DNA of 64,000 nucleotides from assembly GCA_029532415.1 (NCBI GenBank), contig JAQOTA010000017.1:1-64000 (forward strand). The letters are read 5' to 3'. Made by a program: the position numbers and the translations under genes. The number at the start of each line of letters is the position of its first letter. Position 1 is the first letter of the stretch. The notes under the pieces are model-generated. The model searched no databases. It was not told where the DNA came from and was given only the letters and a program-made list of their open reading frames with translations. This DNA is from Marasmius tenuissimus. Its lineage: Eukaryota > Basidiomycota > Agaricomycetes > Agaricales > Marasmiaceae. Below are positions 54,613 to 63,502 of the stretch, one piece after another.

Positions 54613-56445
54613 TCAATCTGACGTCTCCTCGTCGCCGCACTCAATATGAATCTGGCTCGAGGCGCCCTGGCGGGTGAGACGGGTTGGAGTGGGCCTCGGC
54701 GACACTTCCTCCTCCGTAACCACTTCCTCCTCTTCTACAACAGTCTTGCCCCTCACAACCCTGCCTGGTCTGCCTGCGCCCCGTTTCGTAACACCCCTGC
54801 CCCTTGCAATACCCCTCCTAGCTACTGGCTTAACCGTTGGTTCAGAAGGCTTTCCACCACCACCAGCGCCACGCTTTGTTCGAGAGCCTACCGCCGCGGC
54901 TGCAACCTGAGGTACTGAATCGACCTCGACTTCAACCTCTTCATTTTCAGCGTCGTCAACCACGACTGGAGTGTCTTCCTGTGGCGTTGCGACATTTTCA
55001 ACAGGTGCCAAGTCAGGGGCTGCGTCGGTGGTTGATGCCGAGGAACGAGGAACGGGGGTGGGTTGACGGGATGCTGGTATAGGAGAAGCAGTGGGGGTGA
55101 AGTCCTCCTCGTTGTCAGACCCCATGTTGCCAATAACCTTGAGCATCTCGTCGATCTCGGGGTTGTCGCTAGCTTCAGCATTGGCGGTGGTGGCCTTTGG
55201 AGTCGGCGTACCAAACAGGTAGTTGTTCCACATGGCGAATGTTTTCTGGATGTGCGCATTGTCGGCAGACACTATGAGACTCTTCTTGTAGTACTCAAAA
55301 TCGCGTACGTAGTTGATCTGTTGCCCGGACTGGACGAAGTCCTTGTCCTCGGAGAAGAGGAAACGAACCTGCAAAGAGGACGGGGATCAGAGTGAGCATA
55401 CCTGGGCGGGCGGTTTATACTCACAAAAATAGCGATGAACGCTATGAACCCGGGCGTAACGGATTTGACTTTCCATAGCTGACCAATTGTTTGCTTGGTT
55501 TTGCTAGCGTCAGCCTTGATGGACTGCGGCCCAAACAACAGTACCTTCCCAAACTATATCTATGATTGAGCTTCGCCGCAACGGTGAGCAAGATGGACGA
55601 ACCTTCATCATTGCTTCATTTCTGAACAAACCATTAGGATCTTCTGGAATAAACCCTCTGAATAGGAGGGGAGGGAGCTTAGCATAGCCAGCGTTGCTGA
55701 AGCCGAGTAACCTGCGAGCTTCGACATTCTCTGAGCGAACCTTGGAATCCCCACGCGAGACAAAATAGTTGGGGTGGTCACGGTGGAATTCGGGGTAGAG
55801 CTCTCCCGCTACTTGCTTTAACTTTGCAACAGCGTTAGAGCGTCCTGTGCTCACGCCACCCTGGAACTAAGGAGAAGGTGAGAAAACAACTGGATCAGAC
55901 GAGAGGAACGTACCCTCTTCTTATAGTCCGGAAGCCGTTCAGCAAGCATTTCAATGTGTTCTGCGGTCTTGGGGATTACAGTGAAGATCTCGGCGTAGCT
56001 GCATTGGGCCTCGAAGTCCTTGTTTGAGTACCGTTTCACATCGAAAGGATTGGTAACCTTTGCGTCCTCGATGTCACCTTCAAATGAGGGGGGGTCCCAT
56101 GGACGGTAGAGGGCCATGTACTTTTGACCGCTTTGTTTGACTTCCGCATGCCAAGGTTTGGTCGCTGATGACTTGGAGGATTTGCTAGAGATCGACGATG
56201 CGGGTTCCACAGAGTTGTCACGGGTATGGGCATCTTTGAGCTGCGATGTCAAGACCTGGTTGTCGAGTTGCGACTTCTTCAGCGCCGCCGCGATTGCTTG
56301 CTGGAAAGGAATGAGTTCATGAACCTCAATGTACTGAGACGGTGACAGGACTCACGTTTTCGGTGGCGACTTTGTCCAAGTTTAAAGTAGTCTCGGATGC
56401 TGCCGGACTGGCATTGGTTGCGTTCGGATCTGGAGTACTCGCCAT
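54613..56445 (-). CDS. Uncharacterised agaric-type protein with basic, AT-hook-like C-terminus
   Basis: I do not recognise a named family. Spliced from five or so exons: start MASTPDPNATNAS (56445), a short coiled coil ('ALKKSQLDNQVLTSQLKD'), a Ser-rich stretch, then a globular middle ('YLALYRPWDPP'-like 'YMALYRPWDPPSFEGDI', about 56120; 'GFSNAGYAKLPPLLFRGFIPEDPNGLFRNEAMMKFGKVLLFGPQSI', read over an intron, 55720-55520; 'FIAIFVRFLFSEDKDF'). The last 180 residues are acidic, then Gly/Arg-rich with 'KRGAGRPGRVVRGK' (about 54740), which resembles an AT-hook core (GRP). End at 54613. Single-frame coding is clear from codon structure and introns; function is unknown. It lies between a SINE-like element and a transposon-split gene. 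Confidence 0.55.
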
Positions 56446-56758
56446 GGTGAGGGTAGAGAGTAAAGAGTAAAGAGGAATTGCGAGAGTAGGTGGTGGAACG
56501 AAGGAAGGGGAAACTCAACTCTTTCTTTTGTACTGGCTGATACGCGCTGCCTCATTTTCATCACAGTTGAAAACAACAACATCTTTTGACACATGTATAG
56601 TAAAGGAGAAAAACATGTTGATCTATTTTCACCAATTGCCACCGTAGCGAACGAGGGAGTCAGTGATGTAGTCACAAGTACGCGCACAAGGGTAATAAGA
56701 CGTACTTTGTAAAACTGCCATCCGAAATCCGAGGTCCTGCAGCCAGAACGCGTCCGCT

Positions 56759-57409
56759 TCAATAGACGAAGGACTGCATCCTGATGAACATATCCTCATC
56801 GATATCATCCATGACAAAGTAATCGTCATTCCCGAAATCCTGACCGTACCTCTCCACAAGGACTGCACCTCAAACGATTGTGCGCGCTGGTATGAAAAAC
56901 GAATCTTTTCGCAGTTGCGCCCTCACTCGATACAGGCCCATATCCCGCTCGACGATCGGCGTCGGTCCTTTCGGTGCATTGTAAGCCTGTACTAGGGCGA
57001 ATTCATAGACCTCTGACTGTACTTCACACTTGAAGAGGAAGACCAGACGTGCGAATATGTCTTTGCCGGCGGAGTTGATGAGAACAGCATCATACCGTGG
57101 CTGGTGGAAGAAATCAGGGTGTGCTCGAATGAAGTCGCAGCGAGTTTCCCAGCCAACGAGGGATCGGTAGAACGATTTGATCAATCGATGCTCTCGAATG
57201 ACCTAAGAAGAGGAAATTACGGGGTTTGAGTTGACACTCAGACATGAAGCAACGCAGCATGACTCACCTCGTCTTCCTCCCCGAAACGAAATGAAGAGGG
57301 GAGAGTTTTCTCCGTATACTTCCCCAAAAATTCGGGAAGATACCGCTGAAACCGCAGGCGGAATTGCCGAAACACACTATCAGCCCGACGGTTCTCCTCC
57401 AGTGCTTTG
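56759..57409 (-). pseudogene. 3' part of a transposase-like gene, cut off by the copia insertion
   Basis: Continues directly from the fragment at 63498-64000: removing the element and one target copy joins '...RSWSFKA' to 'LEENRRADSVFRQFR' in frame. Visible: 'RFQRYLPEFLGKYTEKTLP' (about 57350-57295), an intron (about 57200-57265) and 'HRLIKSFYRSLVGWETRCDF' (57190-57130). Then come 'PRYDAVLI', 'IFARLVFLFKCEV' and, at the end, 'FVMDDIDEDMFIRMQ' (about 56815-56770). An in-frame TGA at 56870-56872 interrupts the conserved 'IV(R)GAVL' block; a CGA-to-TGA change would explain it. The set of motifs resembles ORFs linked to Plavaka/KDZ-type DNA transposons of agarics; this family call is from memory of such proteins and is moderate. 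Confidence 0.6.
57405..57409. repeat. Target-site duplication CTTTG (left)
   Basis: Five bases, CTTTG, flank the left LTR and are repeated exactly at 63498-63502 beyond the right LTR. Five bases is the usual target duplication length for Ty1/copia integrases. Confidence 0.92.
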
Positions 57410-57667
57410 TGTTGAGGCAGAGGTCCTGCCCACGCAGTGGCAGCATGGGACAGACTAGCTCACCTGGAGATAGGCTTAGAGGCAGCAACGAGAGTAGTAA
57501 AAGTACTGGTATTGCATGTAGATACAGAGCTACTTATATACTATACAGAGGTGGCTGTATCTTCTATAACAGGAGTGACTAGGAATAGCATAGATCATAG
57601 TGAAACGATTGAAGCATATATGCGGCCCGTTACAACGGTCCATATATCCGGTAGTCCGGATTCAACA
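57410..57667 (-). repeat. 3' LTR of the copia element
   Basis: 258 bases; on the element's strand it begins TGTTGAATCC and ends CCTCAACA (TG...CA with TGTTGA/TCAACA inverted ends). Compared base by base with 63240-63497 I found no difference. Confidence 0.95.
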
Positions 57668-57679
57668 CTCCCCCTCGCT
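57668..57679 (-). other. Polypurine tract of the copia element
   Basis: On the element strand AGCGAGGGGGAG directly abuts the 3' LTR, the position where plus-strand DNA synthesis is primed. Confidence 0.8.
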
Positions 57680-57708
57680 AAGTGCGGCACAAGTAGAGCA
57701 CGAAGCGT

Positions 57709-59985
57709 CTATTCGGACGAATAAAATTCAAGTCCAAGATGTTCTCTAAAAGCGGAGAACTTGACATGACCCAAATTCTTGGTAAACATGTCCGCAGGAT
57801 TGTAGGCACCGTCAATAAAGAAAAGATCGACCTTGCGGTCTGAAACACATTCGCGAATGTAATGATAGCGAATATCAATGTGTTTGGTGCGACGTTCTTG
57901 AACTGGGTTAGAGGCGATAAAAATCGAGCCTTGATTATCTCCACATATGGGAACAGGAGTCATATCAATCCCAAGTTCAGAGAGTAACTGTCGAATCCAC
58001 ACAGCTTGACGACTACAGTCGGATAGCGCCATGTATTCAGCTTCAGTGGATGAAAGCGCAACAGTCTTCTGGGCGCGTGATTGCCAACAGAAGATGCCAC
58101 CTGCCAATTTGAAGAAATAACCCGTGATCGACCGACGCTTTATAGGATCAGCAGCCCAATCAGAATCAGTGAATGCTAGTAAACCTCCGTCAGAGGCTCC
58201 ATCATAGACCAGTGCATAGTCTGGAGTTCCTGCAAGATAGCGGCAAATATAAAGCGCCTTCTTCAGGTGATCCTCCGATGGATTAGCAGAGAATTGAGAA
58301 AGCTTTGTAACAGCGTAGGCAATATCTGGACGAGTGCCAAGCATGATATACAAAAGCGATCCAATCACTGATTGATATCGAGCGCGACGTTCGGGATCAA
58401 CAGGACCTTCGTTGGGTTGTGGAATATAGCCGGCGGGAAGAGGAGTATCTGCTGCTTTTGCATTCTGCATGCCAAATCGCTTCAAGACCTTCTTCAAGTA
58501 TTCAGTCTGGTCAAGAAGGATTTTACGGCCTCTGCGACGAATACGCATGCGCAAGAACTCTTTGACTTCTCCAGGATCACGGCATTCCCAACGAGCCATA
58601 AACTCGGCTTTCTTCTTTTCGACAAAGGCTTTGTTGGGTCCAAGGAATAATGCATCATCGACATAGATCAACGCGATACATTCTTCACCAGTCTCACGAT
58701 CTTTGCAGATGAAGAGACCTGCATCGGAAGTTAAGCGTTTGAAGCCCATTACTTCCATGGACGAACTGAGAGCACGCCACCACTCAAGAGCGGCTTGCTT
58801 CAGTCCATATAATGCACGGCGAAGGCGATAGACTTTGCCTTCCTGACCCTTAACCTTGAAACCTCCAGGTTGATCCATATAGATCTCTTCTTTAAGTTCA
58901 CCATAAAGAAAGGCGTTCTTCACATCCAATGCCTGAATGTGCCAGTTTTTGAGAGCTGCGAGTGCGAGCATCATCCGTACAGTTTCAAACCGTACAACTG
59001 GTGAGAAGATCTCATCAAAATCAACACCTTCGACCTGAGAGAAACCCTTGGCAACAAGTCGAGCTTTCTTTCGACCGTCTGACTTAACGTCAAACACCCA
59101 TCTGTTTTTGACAGCCTTGCGACCTTTAGGTAGGTCAACCAATTCGAAGACCTTGCGCTTGCGAAGAGCCTCTAGTTCATCGCGGCAAGCGGCCTTCCAT
59201 TCTCTCTGCTGCTCAGCAGGCAGCTTCAGTATGTCACGGAGAGTCCACTCTCGAACGTTAGACATATCGGTGAGGTCATCGTGAACGGGAACTGCCCGAT
59301 TTAACAGATAAATCACGAAACCTACTCCCCCTTCCTGGGATAATTGTTGCACTAAGCTATCGGGCTGACTCCCCCTGGAGTTACACATGGTAGACAGACT
59401 GGCACGATTAGTCCCAGGAACTTTTCTGGGTCTGCCTCTCCTACGAGTAGTAGGCGGATCCATGGGTTCTCTATCACCCGTGGCATCTCTCCATGTAGAG
59501 TTTCTCTCCATATCACGCACAATGCGCGAGGGATTATTTGGGTCTCGTTGTTCACCAAATACGTTATCAGGTTGCTTAGTACCCGTCCGTTTCCTGCCTG
59601 AACGCCTTGGCGGCGGAGACTGCTCTTTACCACCTACTGGTGTAGGTGGCCTGGGAGGCTGGAACGGAGGATCAGGATCAGAGTGTTGACGTTCACCCTG
59701 AGGTACAGTACCATCTCCATCATCGTCATGAGGAGATTCCGATCGCTTTGGAAGGTTCTTGGGAGGATAAAGATCGTCATCAGACGAATCATCATCACTA
59801 TCCGAAGAGAAGTTGGGATTTTCACCCAATACCAGCGGTATTTCAGGGATTTCACCCACCGGGGTAAAGCCACGCGGTTTCTTATCAGAACACTTCGGAA
59901 ATAAATTTTCATTGAACAGAGCAGTAGCGCTTTTGAAGATAGCATTATTGGACATCTTCATAAAGACATATCCTTTCATGCCTTC
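57709..59985 (-). CDS. pol: Copia polyprotein, second half (integrase C-terminal part, RT, RNase H)
   Basis: Open in the same frame as the upstream half, just after the UAG at 59986; first Met at 59979. Seen: a Pro/Asp/Ser-rich linker (59900-59400), reverse transcriptase beginning 'KNRWVFDVKSDGRKKARLVAKG' (about 59115-59045), 'IQALDVKNAFLYGELKEEIYM', the catalytic 'YVDDALFLG' (about 58665), and RNase H with 'FTDSDWAADP', 'SSTEAEYMAL' and 'DNQGSIFIA' (58170-57925). The end is 'HIDIRYHYIRE...NPADMFTKNLG', typical copia. No other stop or frameshift seen in 756 codons, consistent with a very young copy. Confidence 0.94.
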   Translation of the reverse strand, partial: EGMKGYVFMKMSNNAIFKSATALFNENLFPKCSDKKPRGFTPVGEIPEIPLVLGENPNFSSDSDDDSSDDDLYPPKNLPKRSESPHDDDGDGTVPQGERQHSDPDPPFQPPRPPTPVGGKEQSPPPRRSGRKRTGTKQPDNVFGEQRDPNNPSRIVRDMERNSTWRDATGDREPMDPPTTRRRGRPRKVPGTNRASLSTMCNSRGSQPDSLVQQLSQEGGVGFVIYLLNRAVPVHDDLTDMSNVREWTLRDILKLPAEQQREWKAACRDELEALRKRKVFELVDLPKGRKAVKNRWVFDVKSDGRKKARLVAKGFSQVEGVDFDEIFSPVVRFETVRMMLALAALKNWHIQALDVKNAFLYGELKEEIYMDQPGGFKVKGQEGKVYRLRRALYGLKQAALEWWRALSSSMEVMGFKRLTSDAGLFICKDRETGEECIALIYVDDALFLGPNKAFVEKKKAEFMARWECRDPGEVKEFLRMRIRRRGRKILLDQTEYLKKVLKRFGMQNAKAADTPLPAGYIPQPNEGPVDPERRARYQSVIGSLLYIMLGTRPDIAYAVTKLSQFSANPSEDHLKKALYICRYLAGTPDYALVYDGASDGGLLAFTDSDWAADPIKRRSITGYFFKLAGGIFCWQSRAQKTVALSSTEAEYMALSDCSRQAVWIRQLLSELGIDMTPVPICGDNQGSIFIASNPVQERRTKHIDIRYHYIRECVSDRKVDLFFIDGAYNPADMFTKNLGHVKFSAFREHLGLEFYSSE

Positions 59986-59988
59986 CTA
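59986..59988 (-). other. In-frame UAG inside the copia polyprotein
   Basis: The frame reads GGT TTT TAG GAA GGC ATG AAA: the codons on either side are in the same register and belong to the same conserved block after the integrase core. GAG-to-TAG or a readthrough signal would both account for it. Confidence 0.9.
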
Positions 59989-62900
59989 AAAACCAATGAA
60001 GGTCATCAGTTCCGAACGCGGAGATAACTTGTTAACTCGACGCTTTTCCGGAATAAACGCATACGCTGCACATCCGAAGACTCGAAGATCCGAAACATCC
60101 GGTGCACTGCCATGCAACTTCTCATGCGGGGTCAACCAACGTAAACGCTGGGACGGCGTCCGATTGTGAAGTGCAACAGCGTGCAACACACAGAATTCCC
60201 ACCAAGAAGGTGGAAGACAAGCATCAAAGCGAAGAGCTTGAGCTTTCTCGACAATGGTCCGATTGAACCGTTCTGCACGACCATTCTGTTCCGGCGTATA
60301 TGGAATGCTGGTCAGAATTTTGATACCGTGCTCCTTTAGTACATCATCGAAGGCATCCGATTTGTACTCTCCCCCTCCATCGGACATCCATTCCTTAATA
60401 TCAACACCGAATTGCACCTTCACCATAGCAATAAAGTCACGGAGCATCTTAACAGAGTCAGATTTGCGTCGCATGAGCATTGTCCAGCCATGTGAAGTAC
60501 AGTCGTCGACAAACGACATATACCATTTGTATTTGTGATACGACTCAGTGGGGAATTGTTTGAGGTCGGAGTGGATTTTTTCGAAGGGTTTCGAGGCACG
60601 GGTTGTGGAGTCAGGGAACGATCTGGAGTGCATCTTTCCTTCTGCACATCCTCGGCATAACCGGGTTTTCTTCGGTTTTCGGTCGAATTCCGGGAAGTTC
60701 TTAGTATGCTTCCGAGCTTTATCCAGAGCCTTGTCTGAACAATGTCCGAAACGTCTGTGTAGAACCTTGTAGTCAACTTTATCCATCGTTGACTTGGCCA
60801 TTAAGCTACGAGCAGAAGCTTTCTGCGAGCTAACCCAATAAATGGTTTGACCAGGCATAAGTGGATACGATACCAAAGACTGGCGTCGACCCTTTTGATA
60901 AAAAGCCAATTTGCTAGACGATCCGCGTACTTGCAGACCACCTTGCAAGAATTCTCCAAGCGAGAGAAGTCGAATTGACAAAAGCGGAACATAATAGACA
61001 GGATAGAGTCGCGTAATGCGTTCCTCCATACGACCGTCAGATCCTTCAACAGAATGAGAGATGAACACAGTCCCTTTTCCCTTAATTTGGATAGGGTTGT
61101 CCTTCTGTGCAGTGTTTAGCTGCGGTCCATTGTTCATGGGTTCGTACTCGGCAAAATCTTCGAGATCATAAGTAAAGTGCGATGAAGCACCTGAATCAAC
61201 GATCCACTCTTGCGAGGTTCCAGTCGCCTTCTTTCCCTTACAATTGGCACATGTGGCAAAGTGATCACCAATAAATTGCGCAAATTTCATACGGGACACG
61301 ATATCTGAACTACTATGTTTAGAAGCGGCTAGTAAAGCGGCGCACTGTAGGTTCGTATCAGTGTTAGAAGAAAGACTGAGATAAGGCACTTGCCTGTCAT
61401 CGTCAGATTCCTCAGATCCGATGGAGACTGAATCGTACTCAACATCGTCGGAAAAACCAGCGGCATCTGCAATCTCGCTGTCAACGTCCATGGCACTTCC
61501 ACTCACAATCTCCGTACGCAAAGAATCGTTTACAGCGTTCAACGCGATACGATCCTCACGCTCAGAGTCGGAGTCCTCGTAGAAAGAATCATAGAGGTCG
61601 TAAACCTTCTCAACGCTCTTAGCACGCTTTGCAGGTGGAGCAGTGGAGAAGGGACCATCAATACGATGCTTGAGGGAGGAAGAGGAAGCAGCCGCATATC
61701 CCTGTTCCATAGGTTCAAGGACATGGGCATACTTGGGAACACCAAGACGATCGGCAAGACTGCGAGCAGCCTGAGCATTCTCAAAAACAGTACCACCAGA
61801 GGTAGCACCGGAGAAACGCTGCATGTGGAGTGGATCCCGGGATCGGTCCGCGGGATGTACGACAGATGGAGTATCAGGAACGATGGGTGGTGAAGAGATG
61901 GACAAATGAGAGAGGGATGCGATATGAGAATGACCCTTGTGAGAGGAGTCACCCTTGTTGTCCTGTGAATCACCCTTCTTCTTCCTGCCACGTCGGTTAT
62001 TCTTCTTCTTCTGGTCGTTGTCGTTCTTGGATTGGTTATTATTGTTAGACGTCGACGAAGGAGGATTAGACTGTTGGTTAAACTTCGGATCCTTGTCCTT
62101 CTTCTTGACAGAAGAAATGCGTGACGCGAGAGGAGCGGGTTTTCGGGATTCGTAGTGGTTAATGACGGCATCACAAGCCACTTCGAAAGTAAGTTCAGCT
62201 GGCGAGTTACCATTGGTAGCGAATTCACGAGCGTTGGCCCATGACTGTGGAATGATCGAGAGGAGGAGCATGGCTCTGACGAGGGTAGGAAGATCGATCT
62301 GAGCTTCAGTGAGCTGGCCGAATAGGAGTTCGAGTTTAGCAATCTCGGGAACAGGGTTACCACCGGACAAACGAAACTCCATGACCGACTTGAAGTCAGC
62401 CCAAACAGACACAGAAGTCTGTTGACCATAACGAGCTTTGATCTTCTCCCAAGCACCCCAAGCCGTATCATCATCCTCGATAATACTCTGCACGGCAATG
62501 GTGGTGGTGGCACGTAGTGCACCCATGGCCTTGAATTCATACTTCTTCCAACGTCGATTATCCTTCTCATACCTGAGAACCTCCTTTTCATACCTCTCCA
62601 AAGCGTTAGCATACTGCTCCAGGTCCCTAGCATACTGCTGCATCTGAGCGTCGGTAGGAGAGACCGTCTCCGTACGTGTAGTTGCTTCAGTTGTAGTTGT
62701 AGCAGCAACAGTGACAGTGCGAGTAGTTGGCTTGGGTTCTGCTGGTTCTTTAGGTTTGTCGGGTTCAGTAGGTTCAGGATCGTCGTTGGTGTAATGGTCG
62801 TAGAACTCGTTGATCATCGCATAGGTACCAAGACCCTTGGACCACTTGCGCCAGTTGACACCGCTGAAGACTTCAACAGTGGGGATAAGGGTAGACATAA

Positions 62901-63003
62901 CAGGAGCCATAGCGATCTGGAGTAATAAAACAACGATCAGCATAGGTTCATCATCATAGGCAATGATAAAAGAAATCACTGCACGGTCAACGGCGATAGC
63001 CAT
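59986..63003 (-). CDS. gag-pol: Copia polyprotein, first half (Gag, protease, integrase)
   Basis: 1,005 codons ending at UAG 59986-59988. Gag region: 'VFSGVNWRKWSKGLGTY' near the start and 'AWEKIKARYGQQTSVSVWADF' (about 62460-62400). No canonical CCHC knuckle; only 'CANCKGKK' before the protease. Protease 'EWIVDSGASSHF' (about 61205). Integrase zinc motif H-x3-H...C-x2-C in 'HRRFGH...CRGC' (about 60750-60640), catalytic D in 'HSDLKQF' (about 60570), then 'SDGGGEYKSD' to 'QNGRAER' giving the D-x35-E spacing (about 60385-60275). The true start may be the Met at 62910 (MAPVMSTLIPTVEVF). The preceding hydrophobic leader contains a possible 3' splice site and may be a 5' UTR intron. Confidence 0.93.
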   Translation of the reverse strand: MAIAVDRAVISFIIAYDDEPMLIVVLLLQIAMAPVMSTLIPTVEVFSGVNWRKWSKGLGTYAMINEFYDHYTNDDPEPTEPDKPKEPAEPKPTTRTVTVAATTTTEATTRTETVSPTDAQMQQYARDLEQYANALERYEKEVLRYEKDNRRWKKYEFKAMGALRATTTIAVQSIIEDDDTAWGAWEKIKARYGQQTSVSVWADFKSVMEFRLSGGNPVPEIAKLELLFGQLTEAQIDLPTLVRAMLLLSIIPQSWANAREFATNGNSPAELTFEVACDAVINHYESRKPAPLASRISSVKKKDKDPKFNQQSNPPSSTSNNNNQSKNDNDQKKKNNRRGRKKKGDSQDNKGDSSHKGHSHIASLSHLSISSPPIVPDTPSVVHPADRSRDPLHMQRFSGATSGGTVFENAQAARSLADRLGVPKYAHVLEPMEQGYAAASSSSLKHRIDGPFSTAPPAKRAKSVEKVYDLYDSFYEDSDSEREDRIALNAVNDSLRTEIVSGSAMDVDSEIADAAGFSDDVEYDSVSIGSEESDDDRQVPYLSLSSNTDTNLQCAALLAASKHSSSDIVSRMKFAQFIGDHFATCANCKGKKATGTSQEWIVDSGASSHFTYDLEDFAEYEPMNNGPQLNTAQKDNPIQIKGKGTVFISHSVEGSDGRMEERITRLYPVYYVPLLSIRLLSLGEFLQGGLQVRGSSSKLAFYQKGRRQSLVSYPLMPGQTIYWVSSQKASARSLMAKSTMDKVDYKVLHRRFGHCSDKALDKARKHTKNFPEFDRKPKKTRLCRGCAEGKMHSRSFPDSTTRASKPFEKIHSDLKQFPTESYHKYKWYMSFVDDCTSHGWTMLMRRKSDSVKMLRDFIAMVKVQFGVDIKEWMSDGGGEYKSDAFDDVLKEHGIKILTSIPYTPEQNGRAERFNRTIVEKAQALRFDACLPPSWWEFCVLHAVALHNRTPSQRLRWLTPHEKLHGSAPDVSDLRVFGCAAYAFIPEKRRVNKLSPRSELMTFIGF

Positions 63004-63225
63004 CGATCGTTGTTGAGGACACAGTCCACCATCGTCAAAACACCAATGAAGATGTCGACTTCACAGGTCCAGAACCGGTGTTAACGGTCTGTCCATCACG
63101 ACAGCGATTAAGCAGTCACGATGGTTATCGAGTGCAACGACCACAATAGCGCATCATCATAGGCAGCACACAATAAAGGTGCACATCCTAGAGAGCTGCC
63201 ATCGCAGGGCACATCGATAGGGCAC

Positions 63226-63239
63226 CGGGGCCCATAACC
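63226..63239 (-). other. Primer-binding site of the copia element
   Basis: On the element strand GGTTATGGGCCCCG follows the 5' LTR at once. It resembles the complement of the anticodon-loop region of initiator tRNA-Met (..CATAACC), the half-tRNA primer used by many copia elements. The tRNA match is from memory and should be checked. Confidence 0.6.
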
Positions 63240-63497
63240 TGTTGAGGCAGAGGTCCTGCCCACGCAGTGGCAGCATGGGACAGACTAGCTCACCTGGAGA
63301 TAGGCTTAGAGGCAGCAACGAGAGTAGTAAAAGTACTGGTATTGCATGTAGATACAGAGCTACTTATATACTATACAGAGGTGGCTGTATCTTCTATAAC
63401 AGGAGTGACTAGGAATAGCATAGATCATAGTGAAACGATTGAAGCATATATGCGGCCCGTTACAACGGTCCATATATCCGGTAGTCCGGATTCAACA
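63240..63497 (-). repeat. 5' LTR of the copia element
   Basis: 258 bases, same sequence by eye as 57410-57667. It should carry the element promoter. Confidence 0.95.
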
Positions 63498-63502
63498 CTT
63501 TG
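63498..63502. repeat. Target-site duplication CTTTG (right)
   Basis: Exact copy of 57405-57409, directly outside the LTR. Confidence 0.92.

Larger units (their letters stand above)
57410..63497 (-). mobile_element. Complete Ty1/copia LTR retrotransposon, very recently inserted
   Basis: 6,088 bases: two 258-base LTRs that look identical, a tRNA-iMet half-molecule-type primer site next to the 5' LTR, gag-protease-integrase-RT-RNase H coding in copia order, a polypurine tract at the 3' LTR, and a perfect CTTTG target duplication. It lies inside a transposase-like gene in the same orientation. The single visible defect is an in-frame UAG at 59986-59988 within the polyprotein. Confidence 0.96.

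Noticed and set aside
61539..62708. A 389-codon minus-strand frame inside the copia gag region
   Set aside because: It is a second frame over the Gag coding region with Leu/Ser/Arg-biased composition and no motif; the Gag frame has the real domains.
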